A DNA stretch of 64,000 bases from Salinicola tamaricis. Lineage in GTDB: Bacteria; Pseudomonadota; Gammaproteobacteria; Pseudomonadales; Halomonadaceae. Below the pieces are notes generated by a model. The model was not told the DNA's origin, made no database searches, and was given only the letters and a program-made list of their open reading frames with translations. The stretch lies in the NCBI RefSeq assembly GCF_003006155.1, contig NZ_CP023559.1, positions 1,736,001 through 1,800,000 on the forward strand. The letters are read 5' to 3'. The stretch's first letter is position 1. Every line of letters starts with the position of its first letter. Shown piece after piece: positions 18,592 through 30,864 of the stretch. A program made the position numbers and the translations under genes.

Positions 18592-21500
18592 ATGAGTCAG
18601 GCAGAAACCACCAAGCCCACAGCCCGGCAGTGGCTCCGCTACTGGCGCAACTCACTGGCGGATGCCGAGAGCGGCCGCGGGGCCTTGACCAAAAAGGCGT
18701 TGGGTCAGACCGACTATCTTGACAGAACGGTCTACCGCGATGGCCGCCTGCCGTCGGATCACCCGTTGCTCCAGCAGCTATTCGCCGAAGAAGACGTCTC
18801 GATTCAAATAGTGCGAGTCGCGCTGCGCCCGGCGGTGTACAAGGTCTTGCAGGAGCATGGCGCGGAAAAACGCGCGCTCTACCCGGATGTCATCACGCCG
18901 CTGATCTGCGGATTATGGGTTGCACGCGATGGACGCTTGATTCCTGCCGAGCCGCCGGTGATTCCGCGTGATTTGCTGGCGCCGCAGGCCGATGACCGCT
19001 TCACGCTGAATGATGTCGCCGAGCAGGATCGTTTTTTGAGCAAAAGCGAGCCACGCGTCTGGTCGGAAAGCGAGGCCCTAGCACTGCTCGAGGATTCGGC
19101 ACTCGAGACGCACGGTGAATGCTGGCAGCCGTACTACGAGCTTTCGCAAAAGCTGTTCGACGCCCTGTGCCCCAAAGATCTGCTGAAAGAGGTATTCGTG
19201 AGCGCCAACGAGGCGCGCATCAGCAAGGTCGACGATCAATTGGGCGCGGCGACCCACATCATCAAGCTCTACGACTGGCTTTCCACCACCGAGCAAACGT
19301 TGCCACTGCTGGAAAATTACGCCCTGTCGACCATCGAGTCGTATCAGCCCTGCATCGAGCCACTATCCGGCATGATGCATCGGTTGGGCCATGCCAATAC
19401 CCAGTACCCGCTGGCCGTTGCCCAGCGTGACGCGCTGGCGCAGGTCATGGCGATGGATGACGGCGAGGTACTGGCGGTCAACGGCCCACCGGGTACAGGT
19501 AAGACCACCTTCGTGCTCTCGGCGGTCGCCTCGCTTTGGGTGAAGGCCGCGCTCGATGAAGCCGAACCGCCACTGATCGTCGCGGCCTCCACCAACAACC
19601 AGGCTGTCACCAACGTGCTCGAAGCCTTCGCCAAGGAATTCGAAGAGACTGATGATGCATTCGGCGGGCGCTGGTTGCCCGACATCACCAGCTATGGTGG
19701 TTTTTACTGCGCACGTAGCCGGGAAGGCGAGGCGTCGCAGCACTACCAGACGCCGTCGTTCTATCGCGAGGTCGAATCGCCGGAATACCACGAGCGCGCC
19801 GAGATGGCCTTTCTCCAGCGCGCCCGGCAGGCGTTCGACGATGACACGCTCAACCGTGTGGATACCGTTCGAACGCGTCTTCATCAGCGGCTGATCGCGC
19901 GGCAGTCGCAGCTTCGAGATCTGCACCAGCACTGGACGACACGGGCAACGCTTCAGGCCCGACTCGCGGAGAAACTAGGCGACGCCCCGGAGGAGACATT
20001 GGCGCGCGAGCAGGCGGCGGCAGCCGCGCTGCAGGCCGCGCACGATGCGATGGAGGCCGATCTCAAACAGTGGCAGCACTTTTGCGCCGATGAGCCGATG
20101 TGGCTTTCATTGCTTGCCGTACTGCCACCGGTGGCCAAAAAGCGCCGCATACGGCGTGAACTGTTCATCAGCGAACACCTGAGCGTTGAGGGGCGCCGGC
20201 TGATCGAGCAATCGCCAGCGGCGGATGCCCCCGAGGTCGCGTTGAAGACCGGGTTGGGTCAGCAGCGTGAGATTCTGGATCAGAAACAGGCATTTATTGC
20301 CGAATGCCAGCAGCGCGTGCAGGAGATCGAGCAGCTCACCTCGAGACTCGAGGCTACGTACCGGGCTTTGGGCTTCGAGACGCTGCCAGAAACATTCGAC
20401 GCCTTCGATCAGGTATTGGATACCACGCTTCGCTTCCAGCTCTTTCAACTGGCGGTGCACTACTGGGAGGCGCGCTGGCTGGAGGCGTGCGCCGAACGTA
20501 TCGAAGAGTTGGCCGAGCAGACGGCTAAGGGCAAGGAGAAACCGGGGCTTCCAAGGTGCGCCCGCGCTGGCGCCGGCGCATGATGCTGACGCCCGCATCG
20601 TCTCGACATTGCACTCGCTGCCGTCTCACATGACGCACAGCGTTTCGAAGGCGAAGGGCAGTTTCGTGACGAGTATCTGATCAACGAGATCGATCTATTG
20701 ATCATCGACGAAGCCGGTCAGGTGGCACCGGACGTTGCCGGCGCCTCCATGGCGCTGACAAAGCGGGTGCTGGCGATCGGTGACGTGCATCAGATCAAGC
20801 CGGTCGCGACGCAGTCGCAGACGGTCGATGTGGGTAATCTGGCGCATCAGGGCCTGCTCACCACCGTCGAGAAGTACGAGGCGCTGCGTGAAAGTGGGCG
20901 CTCTGTGGTGGATGGCAGTGTGATGCGCATCGCCCAAGCGGCCAGCCGTTACCACTATCTCGAACAGGCCGAGCCGGGCATGTTCCTGCGCGAGCATCGG
21001 CGCTGCTTGAACGAGATTATCGCTTACTGCAACGACCTCTGTTATCGCGGGCTGTTGCAGCCGCTGCGTGGAAGACCTGCCATCGATGCCGAACTGCCGC
21101 CCTTTGGTTACGTGCACGTTGATGGCCGGGCCGAAACCCCGCCGTCGGGAAGTCGCATCAACCGGCTGGAAGCTATCACGATAGCCGAGTGGCTGGCCGA
21201 GCAGCGCGGACGCCTTGAAGCCGCGCACGGCAAGCCGCTGGAGCAGATCGTGGGTGTCGTCACGCCTTTCAAGGCCCAGGCCAATCTGATCGAGCGGGAG
21301 TGCCTGGCGCGGGATATCAAGGTCGGCGGAGGCAATGCGGAGATGACGGTGGGCACGGTACACGCCCTTCAGGGGGCGGAGCGCCCGATCGTGCTGTTTT
21401 CCGCGGTCTATTCGCGCCATGACGATGGCAGCTTCATCGACAACGATCCCTCGATCCTGAACGTGGCGGTGTCGCGTGCGAAGGACAGCTTTCTCGTCTT

Positions 21501-22137
21501 TGGCGATATGGATGTGATCGGCACGGCGGCCCGCGGTACGCCGCGGCATCTGCTGGGACGTTATCTCTTCAGCCATGAAAGCAATGAGCTTGCGTTCACG
21601 GCAAGCGTTGCGCGTCCCGATCTGTTGGCGCTGTGTCAGACGCCGAGGCTGATCAACAATGCCGAAGCGCATGATCAGTGCATCCAAGATGTGCTCGAGC
21701 GTGTGCGAGCCGAGATGGCGATGGTGTCTCCCTGGATTTCGCTGGGTCGTCTGGAAGAGGCCGGGTTACTGGCGGCACTAGAGAAAACGGCTGCGAGAGG
21801 TGTCGATATCACGATCTACACCGATCATCACTTCAACACTACCAGCGCCAATCAGCCGGATGCCCAGAAAACGTCGCTCTTCGAACGGTGCTGTGAAGCG
21901 CTCGCTGAGCGCGGCATGACGGTGAAGGTCGTCAATCAGGTTCATAGCAAACTCATCATGGCCGACAGTGGCTTTCTGTGTGTCGGATCCTACAACTGGG
22001 CAAGCGCCGCGCGGGTGGGCAAGTACAAGAACATGGAGACGTCCATGCTGTATAGCGGTGATTTGAAAGCGGAAATCACCCTTCAACGTGACGCGCTCGA
22101 TGCGCGTGTGCGAAAGCGATATCCCGAGCAAGCCTGA
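18592..22137 (+). CDS. UPF1-like SF1 helicase with C-terminal PLD nuclease domain (frameshifted)
   Basis: About 1182 residues once three breaks are bridged. Residues 1-280 are an unknown N-terminal region. Then comes a superfamily-1B helicase core: Walker A NGPPGTGKTTF near residue 300, a long Gln/Ala-rich coiled-coil insertion (about 415-620), Walker B IIDEAGQ, TVHALQGAERPIVL, and the arginine-finger motif NVAVSRAKDSF. The last 170 residues form one phospholipase-D half with an HxKxxxxD motif in VHSKLIMADSGFLCVGSYNW. The frame breaks near 20543, 20596 and 20641; one base added at each restores a continuous protein. Helicase plus PLD nuclease in one chain, isolated in an accessory pocket, suggests nucleic-acid processing in phage defence or repair (inference). 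AAGGAAG precedes ATG 18592. Confidence 0.82.
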
Positions 22138-22315
22138 TCACTCAGCGTCGCTTGGATTCGAGGATCAGGAGGGCGTGTGCCCATACCTTCCCGGTATGCA
22201 CCACCACGTAACGGCATTGGGCAGGCGGGCCGGCGCGGCGTTACCTTACGCCCAGCGGCGCCAGTACACCGGCGCCCAGGCCGTTCGAACCCCCTGACTG
22301 AAGACGATACCCACC

Positions 22316-23767
<1,452 letters not shown>

Positions 23768-23803
23768 TAACACCCAAGAGGGGGGCAGACAGAGAAACCG
23801 CGA

Positions 23804-23815
23804 CGGTCATGACCG
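23804..23815. other. 12-bp palindrome downstream of aspA
   Basis: CGGTCATGACCG is a perfect palindrome inside a longer GC-rich dyad, 36 bases after the aspA stop, with no T-run. It may help terminate aspA transcription. The rest of 23768-24021 shows no gene. Confidence 0.35.
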
Positions 23816-24021
23816 CCGCGGCTTCCTTCAATGCGACAGCGTAGTCGAGGAAAAAGACAATCACCGTCGCCCCTCATTTTATCAATGCCGGGCAATGGAT
23901 ACTCGCCGCTGAACCACGTGGATAGCCGGAATCGGTTGTATCGAGTCAGACGGTTTTGCCAGGCCGTGCTTCAAGAGCCAGGCCGGGCCCGACTCTCCAC
24001 TATCGTGCTTTGATGAGATCT

Positions 24022-24477
24022 TCACTTTGCCGGCTTGCTCTCAATGATATCGGCCAGCAGGTCGATCAGGTTCTCGGGCTTGAAGGCTTGGCGTCCCTCG
24101 GCGCGCATCGCCTCCCGCGACCACCACTTCCATCGCTGGATGGTGGCCTTTTCCTCATCGGTCCAATCCGCCGCGAAAACCTGGGATGTCTTGGGGCAGC
24201 GCACCAGGTAATAACGTTCCCGCCACAACGCCGGCTGCGAACGGGCAACAGCGAACACGGCTTCGCGCTCCATTACCAGCGGCCCGATCTCCTCGCGCAG
24301 ACCCGTCTCTTCGTACAGCTCCCGGCTGGCCGCCTGAAGGTAGGACTCACCCGGTTTCAGTTCTCCGCCTGCCGTGGCCCAAAAAGCAGACGACGTATGT
24401 TCATCCTGGTATTGAAACAGCAACAAGGCATTCTGTTCGTTCACGAGCATCAATCTGGAGCAGTAACGCACTTCCAT
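24022..24477 (-). CDS. Nudix hydrolase
   Basis: A 151-residue Nudix protein. The Nudix box is complete: GGELKPGESYLQ followed by RELYEETGL, with the metal-binding glutamates in place. This family cleaves nucleoside diphosphates linked to another group. The Trp-rich C-terminus (RWKWWSREA) resembles the YjhB/ADP-ribose-type and unclassified Nudix proteins; the substrate is not determined. Transcribed on the minus strand toward aspA, with no operon partner. Confidence 0.9.
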   Translation of the reverse strand: MEVRYCSRLMLVNEQNALLLFQYQDEHTSSAFWATAGGELKPGESYLQAASRELYEETGLREEIGPLVMEREAVFAVARSQPALWRERYYLVRCPKTSQVFAADWTDEEKATIQRWKWWSREAMRAEGRQAFKPENLIDLLADIIESKPAK

Positions 24478-25092
24478 TGTTCACCACCGCTAACGGAAAC
24501 AACACATCAGGCAGCGCCTCTCATGCGCCGCCGGGCTCAGCAGGGCAGACTTCTCAAACAGAGACCATCGAGGGATATCGGCCGACAGCTACGGGATAGC
24601 TATCTGATGTGATAGCGATCGATAGCTGTCGTCGTGCCGCCTCAACAAGTGCCGTCTCAACATCGGCGGCGCCACCAATGGCAGCACAACCGAAAAGAAC
24701 AAAATCCACCCGGCCATATCGTCGACAACAGCGTCGACCACGGGATAACCCGTCTGTACGACACCCTCTGAGAGGCCGCCCGAGTCAGCCCATCATAGCC
24801 CATGGATTCCTACCACCTTATGTTTTCATAGGGCCTTTCTGACTGGCTAGAAGGCCACTTTGGCAAGCGAAAACCCGCGCTCGCGCGCTTGCACAGTGCC
24901 AAGGCCTGCAGCGTCACTCGCCCGTCCGGTTCCGTTGCGCGCCAGTGGCCCGATCGTAGTTCAAGGCGGCCAGCAAGGTACCGGAAAGCCTGTCCCCATG
25001 CAGGAGAAACGGCATAAGGTATATTTCAAAAAGATATAACGTTAGAACTTAAATGGCGCTATGCTGTGGAGGTCGCCCACCAAGGAGCCGTC
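24478..25092. other. 615-base region without a gene
   Basis: Short frames here have no domain and no ribosome site. Visible structure: a 14-base direct repeat (GTGCCGYCTCAACA) near 24634-24664; repeated GATAGC words near 24595-24627; a hairpin GGCCTTTCT / AGAAGGCC at 24832-24856; and the operator-like dyad at 25020-25038 just before the sulfide cluster. Confidence 0.45.
25020..25038. promoter_or_regulatory. Operator-like dyad before the sulfide cluster
   Basis: TATAT and ATATA arms flank a nine-base AT-rich centre, 55 bases before the MBL-protein ATG. Sulfide-responsive ArsR-type repressors (BigR/SqrR) bind AT-rich dyads of this style before the same gene set. No bigR-like gene is in the window, so this is suggestive only. 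Confidence 0.4.
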
Positions 25093-26003
25093 ATGCATAC
25101 CTTCGCTCTCTCCCGTGGTGATCGGGAACGCGGCCGGCCCGATGTCGCCGGCTTCTTCGACCCGCGCACCTTCAGCGTCCAGTACGTCGTCAGTGACCCG
25201 GCCACGCGCCGCTGCGCGATCATCGATCCGGTGCTCGACTACGATGAGAAATCCGGGGCGACCGCGACCCACCACGCCGATGAGCTGCTCGCCTATATCG
25301 CCCGGGAAGGGCTCGAGGTGGCGTGGATTCTGGATACCCACCCTCACGCCGATCACTTCTCCGCCGCGCGCTACCTGCACGACAAGACCGGCGCGCCGAC
25401 CGCGATCGGCGCCCAGGTGGTCGAGGTCCAGGCGCTGTGGAAGCGCATCTACAACTGGCCGGCACTGCCCACCGACGGTAGCCAGTGGGACCGCCTGTTC
25501 AGCGATGGCGAGACCTTCACCCTGGGTGAACTGCCGGTGCGGGTGATGCACTCGCCGGGGCATACCCTGGCCTCGGTCACCTATGTGATCGGCGACGCCG
25601 CTTTCGTCCACGACACCCTGTTCCAGCCCGACTTCGGCACCGCCCGGGCCGACTTCCCCGGGGGCAGCGCCCACCAGCTATGGCATTCGATTCAGGCGAT
25701 TCTCGCCCTGCCCGATGACACCCGCCTGTTCACCGGCCACGACTACATGCCCGACGGCCGCGAGCCGCAGTGGGAGAGCACTGTTCGCGAACAGCGCCAG
25801 CACAACAGCATCGCCTGGGCGAGAGCAGCGAGGCGGAGTACGTCGCACTGCGCCAGCGCGATCATGAGCTACCGATGCCCAAGCTGATCCTGCATGCGCT
25901 GCAGGTGAATGTGCGTGGCGGCCGTCTGCCGGAACCGGAAGACAACGGCAAGCGCTACCTCAAGATCCCGCTGGATGCGCTGGAGGGCGCGGCCTGGGAG
26001 TGA
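25093..26003 (+). CDS. Persulfide dioxygenase-like MBL-fold protein (Blh/ETHE1 type; frameshift)
   Basis: A metallo-beta-lactamase fold protein related to Blh/ETHE1, which oxidises glutathione persulfide to sulfite. Seen: DTHPHADHFSAA (the metal-binding HxHxDH), MHSPGHT, HDTLFQPDFGTARADFPGG and FTGHDY. AAGGAG lies five bases before ATG 25093. Near 25805-25812 the frame changes, and the tail L-G-E-S-S-E-A-E-Y through to TGA at 26003 reads in the next frame; total about 303 residues. It leads a cluster with sulfide:quinone reductase, consistent with using the persulfide that enzyme makes. Confidence 0.88.
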
Positions 26004-26070
26004 GGTGGCCCGCTCGCTACGCCGCCCCCATCGATATGACACAAGCACAGGCCGCAGGAGAGACAGCCTC

Positions 26071-27335
26071 ATGAGTGAGACCCCAGACGCCTCGACGGCA
26101 TCCACCACCCGGCACCATGATGTGGTGATCGTCGGCGGCGGTGCCGGTGGCATCGCCACGGCGGCGAGCCTGCATCGGCGCCAACCCGATCTCGACATCG
26201 CCATCGTCGAGCCGGCGCAGGATCACTTCTATCAGCCCGGCTGGACCCTGGTAGGTGGCGGTGTCTTCACCCCGGAGCAGACGCGCCGTTCGATGCGTTC
26301 GGTGATGCCGAGCTTCGTCACCTGGCACCAGACCAGCGCCGAGCGCCTGCTGCCAGAGTCCCGCCAGGTCGCGCTGGGTGATGGTTCGACGCTCGGCTAT
26401 CGGGCGCTGGTGGTGGCGCCGGGGCTGGAGCTCGACTGGCAGGCGATCGAGGGGCTCGAGGAGAGCCTGGGCAGCCATGGCGTCACCTCCAACTACCGTT
26501 TCGATCTGGCGCCCTATACCTGGTCGCTGGTGCAGGGCATGCGCGGCGGCAAGGCGCTGTTCACTCAGCCGCCGATGCCGATCAAGTGCGCCGGGGCACC
26601 GCAGAAGGCGATGTATCTCGCCTGTCACGAGTGGGAAAAGCAGGGCGTCCTGGGCGATATCGAGGTCAACTTCCACAACGCTGGCTGCGGGGTGATGTTC
26701 GGCGTCTCGGACTTCGTGCCGGCACTGGATGCGTACGTTCAGCGCTACGGTATCCACAAGCAGTTCCAGCAGGATCTCATCGCCGTGGACGGCCCGGCCC
26801 AGAAGGCGCGCTTTCGCGTCACCGACGGTGAGGCCAGTGAGGAGATCGAGACCTATTTCGACATGCTCCACGTGGTGCCGCCCCAGCGTGCCCCGCGGCT
26901 GGTGCGTGAATCGCCTCTGGCCAACGCCGGCGGCTGGCTCGATCTCGATGCCGAGACCCTTCAGCACAACCGTTACCCGGATGTCTTCGGGCTCGGCGAC
27001 GCCAGCGGTACCAGCAACGCCAAGACCGCCGCCGCGGTGCGCAAGCAAGCCCCGGTGGTGGCGGACAACCTGCTGGCGGCACTTGATGGTAAGCCGATGC
27101 CCTCCGGCTATGCGGGGTATGGCGCCTGCCCGCTGACGGTGGAAACGCGGCCGGGGTGGTGCTGGCGGAGTTCGGTTACGGCGGCCAGCTGCAGCCGACC
27201 TTCCCGCCTGGCTCAATCAGGCCACCGGCCGACCCGGCTCGGCTGGCACCTCAAGGCGCAGCGCTCCCCTTGATCTACTGGCATCTGCTGCTCAAGGGGC
27301 GCGAGTGGCTGGCCAAGCCGCAGGCGCGGGGGTGA
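26071..27335 (+). CDS. Sulfide:quinone oxidoreductase-like flavoprotein (3' frameshifts)
   Basis: An FAD-dependent reductase of the SQR family, which oxidises sulfide and passes electrons to quinone at the inner membrane. Seen: VVIVGGGAGGIATA (FAD-binding) at residues 14-27, the redox Cys in MPIKCAGAPQKAMYL, the second Cys region in NAGCGVMFGVSDFV, and GLGDASGTSNAKTAAAV near the C-terminus. From about 27145 the reading frame changes several times before the recognisable end L-I-Y-W-H-L-L-L-K-G-R at TGA 27335; about 421 residues in total. CAGGAGAGA precedes ATG 26071. Confidence 0.87.
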
Positions 27336-27387
27336 GCATGCGCACGTCCCTGGGCCGGGGGTGCGCGGGTAGCGGAGCCGTGAGCGC

Positions 27388-29165
27388 ATGACCCCGCTGC
27401 CTCGGTGCGGGTGGGCGCGCTGGCTGCCGATCCTCGACTGGGGGCGGCACTACCACGCCGGCCTGCTGGGCCAGGATCTGCTCGCCTCGATCATCGTCGC
27501 CCTGATGCTGATTCCGCAGGCGCTGGCCTACGCCATGCTCGCCGGTCTGCCGCCGGTGGTGGGGCTCTATGCCAGCCTGGTGCCGCTGGTGATCTACACC
27601 CTGCTCGGCAGCAGCGCGACGCTCTCGGTCGGCCCGATGGCGGTGGTCTCGCTGATGACCGCCGCGGCCCTTGCGCCGGTCGCCCCCGCGGGGTCGGCGG
27701 CGTATATCGCCGCGGCGCTGGTGCTGGCGCTGCTCTCGGGGGCGATCCTGCTGATCATGGGGCTGTGTCGGCTGGGCTTTCTGGTCAACTTCCTGAGCCA
27801 CCCGGTGATGACCGGCTTCGTCAGTGCCTCGGGGCTGCTGATCGCGGCGAGCCAGCTCAAGTCGCTGCTCGGCATCGAGCTCTCCGGGGCCACGCTGCCG
27901 GCGCTGGCACAGGCGCTGCCCGGGGCACTACCGGGGCTGAGTCTGCCGACGCTGCTGGTCGGGCTGGGCTCGCTGGCGCTGCTATGGGCGATCCGCCGCC
28001 ACGGCAAGGCGCTGCTGGTACGCTGCGGCGTGCCGGCGGGCGCGGCCGCTGTGCTGATCAAGCTGGGGCCGATCGTGACCATCGCGCTGGCCGCCGCCAT
28101 TGCCGGTGCTGCGGCTGGCTGGCGGTGAGGTCGCGGTGATCGGCCCGATCCCCGCCGGGCTGCCGCCGCTGCACCTGCCCGCGTGGGAACCGGCGCTGTG
28201 GCGTTCGCTGCTGGGCTCGGCGGTGCTGATCAGCATCGTCGGCTACGTGGAGTCGGTCTCGGTGGCCCAGGCACTGGCGATGCGCCGCGGCGACGGTCGA
28301 CCCGGACCAGGAGCTGATCGGTCTGGGTGGCGCCAATCTGGCGGCGGCTTTCACCGGCGGCATGCCGATCACCGGCGGCTTTTCGCGCTCGGTGGTCAAC
28401 TTCGATGCCGGCGCCCGTACCCCGGCGGCCAGCGCCTTCACCGCGGTGGGTATCGCCCTGGCCATGCTGTGCCTGTCGCCGTGGCTGGGCTTGCTGCCGC
28501 TGGCGACCCTGGCGGCGACCATCGTCATCGCCACCCTGTCGCTGATCGATCTGCCGGCGTTCCGGCGCGTCTGGCGCTACGCCCGCGGCGAGGGCGTGGC
28601 GATGACCGCCACCGCGCTGGCGACGCTGATGCTGGGGGTGGACCTGGGGATTCTGGTCGGTGTGGGCATGTCGCTGGCGCTGCATCTCTACGGCACCAGC
28701 CGGCCTCACAGCGCCGAGGTAGGCGCATTCCGGGGACCGAGCACTTTCGCAACGTGCGCCGCCACGCGGTGGAGACCGACACCGGGGTGGCCATTCTGCG
28801 CGTCGACGAGAGCCTCTACTTCGCCAACGTGCGCCATCTGGAAGATCGGTCACTGCGGTGGTCAATCGCACGCGCCGCCCCACGATCTGGTGCTGGCGTG
28901 TCAGGCGATCAACGTGATCGACGCCAGTGCGCTGGAGAGCTCGAAGCGCTCAACCGGCGCCTGCGCGAGCGCGGCATCGGGCTGCATCTGGCCGAAAGTG
29001 AAAGGGCCGGTGATGGACCGCCTGAGCCGCACCGAGCTGCTGGAGACGCTCAACGGCCGGGTCTTCCTGAGCACCTTCGACGCCTGGTGCGCTCTGCACG
29101 GTCGCGGGGCGGCGCCCTTGAGTCACCCGTGTATCGCCACGCCGGCCTGCCCGGCGACAAAGTGA
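27388..29165 (+). CDS. SulP-family anion permease with STAS domain (multiple frameshifts)
   Basis: A SulP/SLC26-type permease, expected to move sulfate or a related anion. The first half (27388-28110) is intact, with the SulP signature region PQALAYAMLAGLPPVVGLY. The rest is split over frames, with breaks near 28112, 28290, 28727, 28850-28880, 28940 and 28999. Both missing and extra single bases are needed. Recognisable later parts: GYVESVSVAQALAM, DPDQELIGLGGANL, GGMPITGGFSRSVVN, and a C-terminal STAS domain with NVIDASALE. In this cluster it may export sulfite or thiosulfate, or import sulfate. Treat it as a damaged or badly sequenced gene. Confidence 0.82.
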
Positions 29166-29210
29166 GTCCGACCATCGCGGGATCGCGAATGTCATGAGGA
29201 GGAAGCGGTG

Positions 29211-29687
29211 ATGACGCTATCGAGTGCACTGCACGGGCTGGTGGGCGGGGGGCTGATCGGGCTCGCCGCCACGCTGTTGATGGGGCTGCTGGGGCGGATC
29301 GCCGGGATCAGCGGCATGCTTTCCGGCGCGCTGTTCGAGCGCGGCAGTGACCGCGGTTGGCGGCTGGCGTTTCTGCTGGGGCTGATCTCCGGTCCGGCGT
29401 TACTGCTGCTGTTGGGGCTCGACTGGGGCAATGTGGCGCCTCGCGGTGACGTGGCAGCGCTCGGTAGTGCGGTGATCGGCGCACCGCTCGCAGGCACGCC
29501 GACGATGCTGCTCGCCGGGCTGCTGGTCGGGCTGGGCACCGGGCTCGGCAGCGGCTGTACCAGCGGCCACGGGGTATGCGGGCTGGCCCGGCTCTCGCCG
29601 CGTTCGCTGGCCGCCACGCTGGTCTTCCTGCTGATGGCGATGCTTACCGTGTTCAGCGTGCACCAGTTGATGGGAGGTGGCGTATGA
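29211..29687 (+). CDS. YeeE/YedE-family membrane protein, N-terminal half type
   Basis: A 158-residue inner-membrane protein with about four hydrophobic segments and the family motif GSGCTSGHGVCGLARLS near residue 110; its Cys residues are linked to transport of sulfur anions such as thiosulfate. ATG 29211 follows GAGGAGGA. Its stop overlaps the next gene by ATGA. Paired YeeE/YedE halves are common in Blh/SQR sulfide clusters. Confidence 0.88.
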   Translation: MTLSSALHGLVGGGLIGLAATLLMGLLGRIAGISGMLSGALFERGSDRGWRLAFLLGLISGPALLLLLGLDWGNVAPRGDVAALGSAVIGAPLAGTPTMLLAGLLVGLGTGLGSGCTSGHGVCGLARLSPRSLAATLVFLLMAMLTVFSVHQLMGGGV

Positions 29688-30093
29688 AGCCCGTGGCGGG
29701 TTATCTCTCCGGACTGCTGTTCGGTGGGCCTGGCGATCAGCGGCATGACCGACCCCGCCCGGTGATCGGCTTTCTCGATGTCGCCGGCGCCTGGGACCCG
29801 ACCCTGATCTTCGTGCTCGCGCGGCCGTGGTCACTACCTTCATCGGTTACCGGCTGGTGTGGCGCCGCGGCACGCCGCTGCTGGCGGGGCGGTTCCAGCT
29901 GCCGACCCGGCGCGACCTGGATGCCCGTCTGCTGGGTGGCGCCGCGCTCTTCGGTATCGGCTGGGGGCTATCCGGCTACTGCCCGGGGCCGGCAGTGGCC
30001 TCGCTGCCGGGGCTGAGCGGGCCGCTGGCTGCGTTTCTGGTGGCCATGGTGGTGGGATGGTGGCTATCGCGCCGGCTTTCTCCCGCTCACTGA
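29684..30093 (+). CDS. YeeE/YedE-family membrane protein, second half type (frameshifted)
   Basis: The companion of the preceding gene, about 137 residues when repaired. It begins MKPVAGYLSGLLFG at 29684, overlapping the previous stop. The frame breaks near 29725, 29758 and 29820, and the C-terminal part resumes with FIGYRLVWRRGTPLL and the motif GIGWGLSGYCPGPAVASL. All breaks can be fixed by restoring one or two missing G/C bases, so the gene is probably functional in the organism. Confidence 0.8.
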
Positions 30094-30168
30094 GGAGCCA
30101 ACTCATCCTGGCATCATCGCCGTTCGCCAGACTGGGGCGGGAATGGATCGGGTGAAAACGGGAGAAAC

Positions 30169-30864
30169 ATGCGCGTACTACTCGTGGAGGACGATGCACC
30201 GGTGGCGGCCGGCATCGAAGCGGGACTGGCGCTGAGTGACTTCGTCGTCGATACCGTGACCACGCTGGACGGTGCACGCGGGGCGCTGGCCGCGATCGAC
30301 TACGATGCTGTGGTGCTGGATCGCCGCCTGCCCGACGGCGATGGTTTAGCGCTGCTGCAGCAGTGGCGTCGTGCGGGTATTGCCATGCCGGTGCTGATGC
30401 TGACGGCAAGAGATGCCGTGGCCAGTCGTGTCGAAGGTCTTCAGGGCGGGGCCGACGATTATCTGGTCAAGCCGTTCGACCTGGATGAGTTGACGGCAAG
30501 GCTGCAGGCGCTGTTGCGCCGCAGCGCCGGGCAGATCGATCGCTCCCTTCGCCATGGGCACCTGGCACTGGACCCCGTCGCTCGCAGCGTGACGCTGGAT
30601 GGCGTACCGGTGACGCTGGTGCGTCGCGAGCTCATGCTGCTGGAGGCGCTGATGCGCGCGCGTGGGCGGATACTGAGCGCCGACCAGTTGAAGGATCGCC
30701 TTTACGGCATCGATGACGAGATCGAGAGCAACGCCCTCAACGTGCAAGTCTACCAATTGCGTCGCAAGCTAGGACGCGATGTGATCGAGACGGTCCGGGG
30801 CGTCGGCTATCGTCTTGGCGCGCTTCCCGCCGACGAGCGACTGCATGGCGATACGCCCTCATGA
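30169..30864 (+). CDS. OmpR-family response regulator
   Basis: 231 residues: a receiver domain with the acidic pocket EDD (8-10), phospho-acceptor Asp in VVLDRRLPDGDG near residue 51, Thr in LMLTARD and Lys in YLVKPFD. A winged-helix DNA-binding domain follows, with ESNALNVQVYQLRRKLG and TVRGVGYRL. It is closest in style to QseB/PmrA regulators. Its stop overlaps the kinase start (ATGA), so the pair is co-translated. The targets are unknown; the redox genes dsbD/tlpA next door, or the sulfide cluster, are candidates. Confidence 0.93.
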   Translation: MRVLLVEDDAPVAAGIEAGLALSDFVVDTVTTLDGARGALAAIDYDAVVLDRRLPDGDGLALLQQWRRAGIAMPVLMLTARDAVASRVEGLQGGADDYLVKPFDLDELTARLQALLRRSAGQIDRSLRHGHLALDPVARSVTLDGVPVTLVRRELMLLEALMRARGRILSADQLKDRLYGIDDEIESNALNVQVYQLRRKLGRDVIETVRGVGYRLGALPADERLHGDTPS

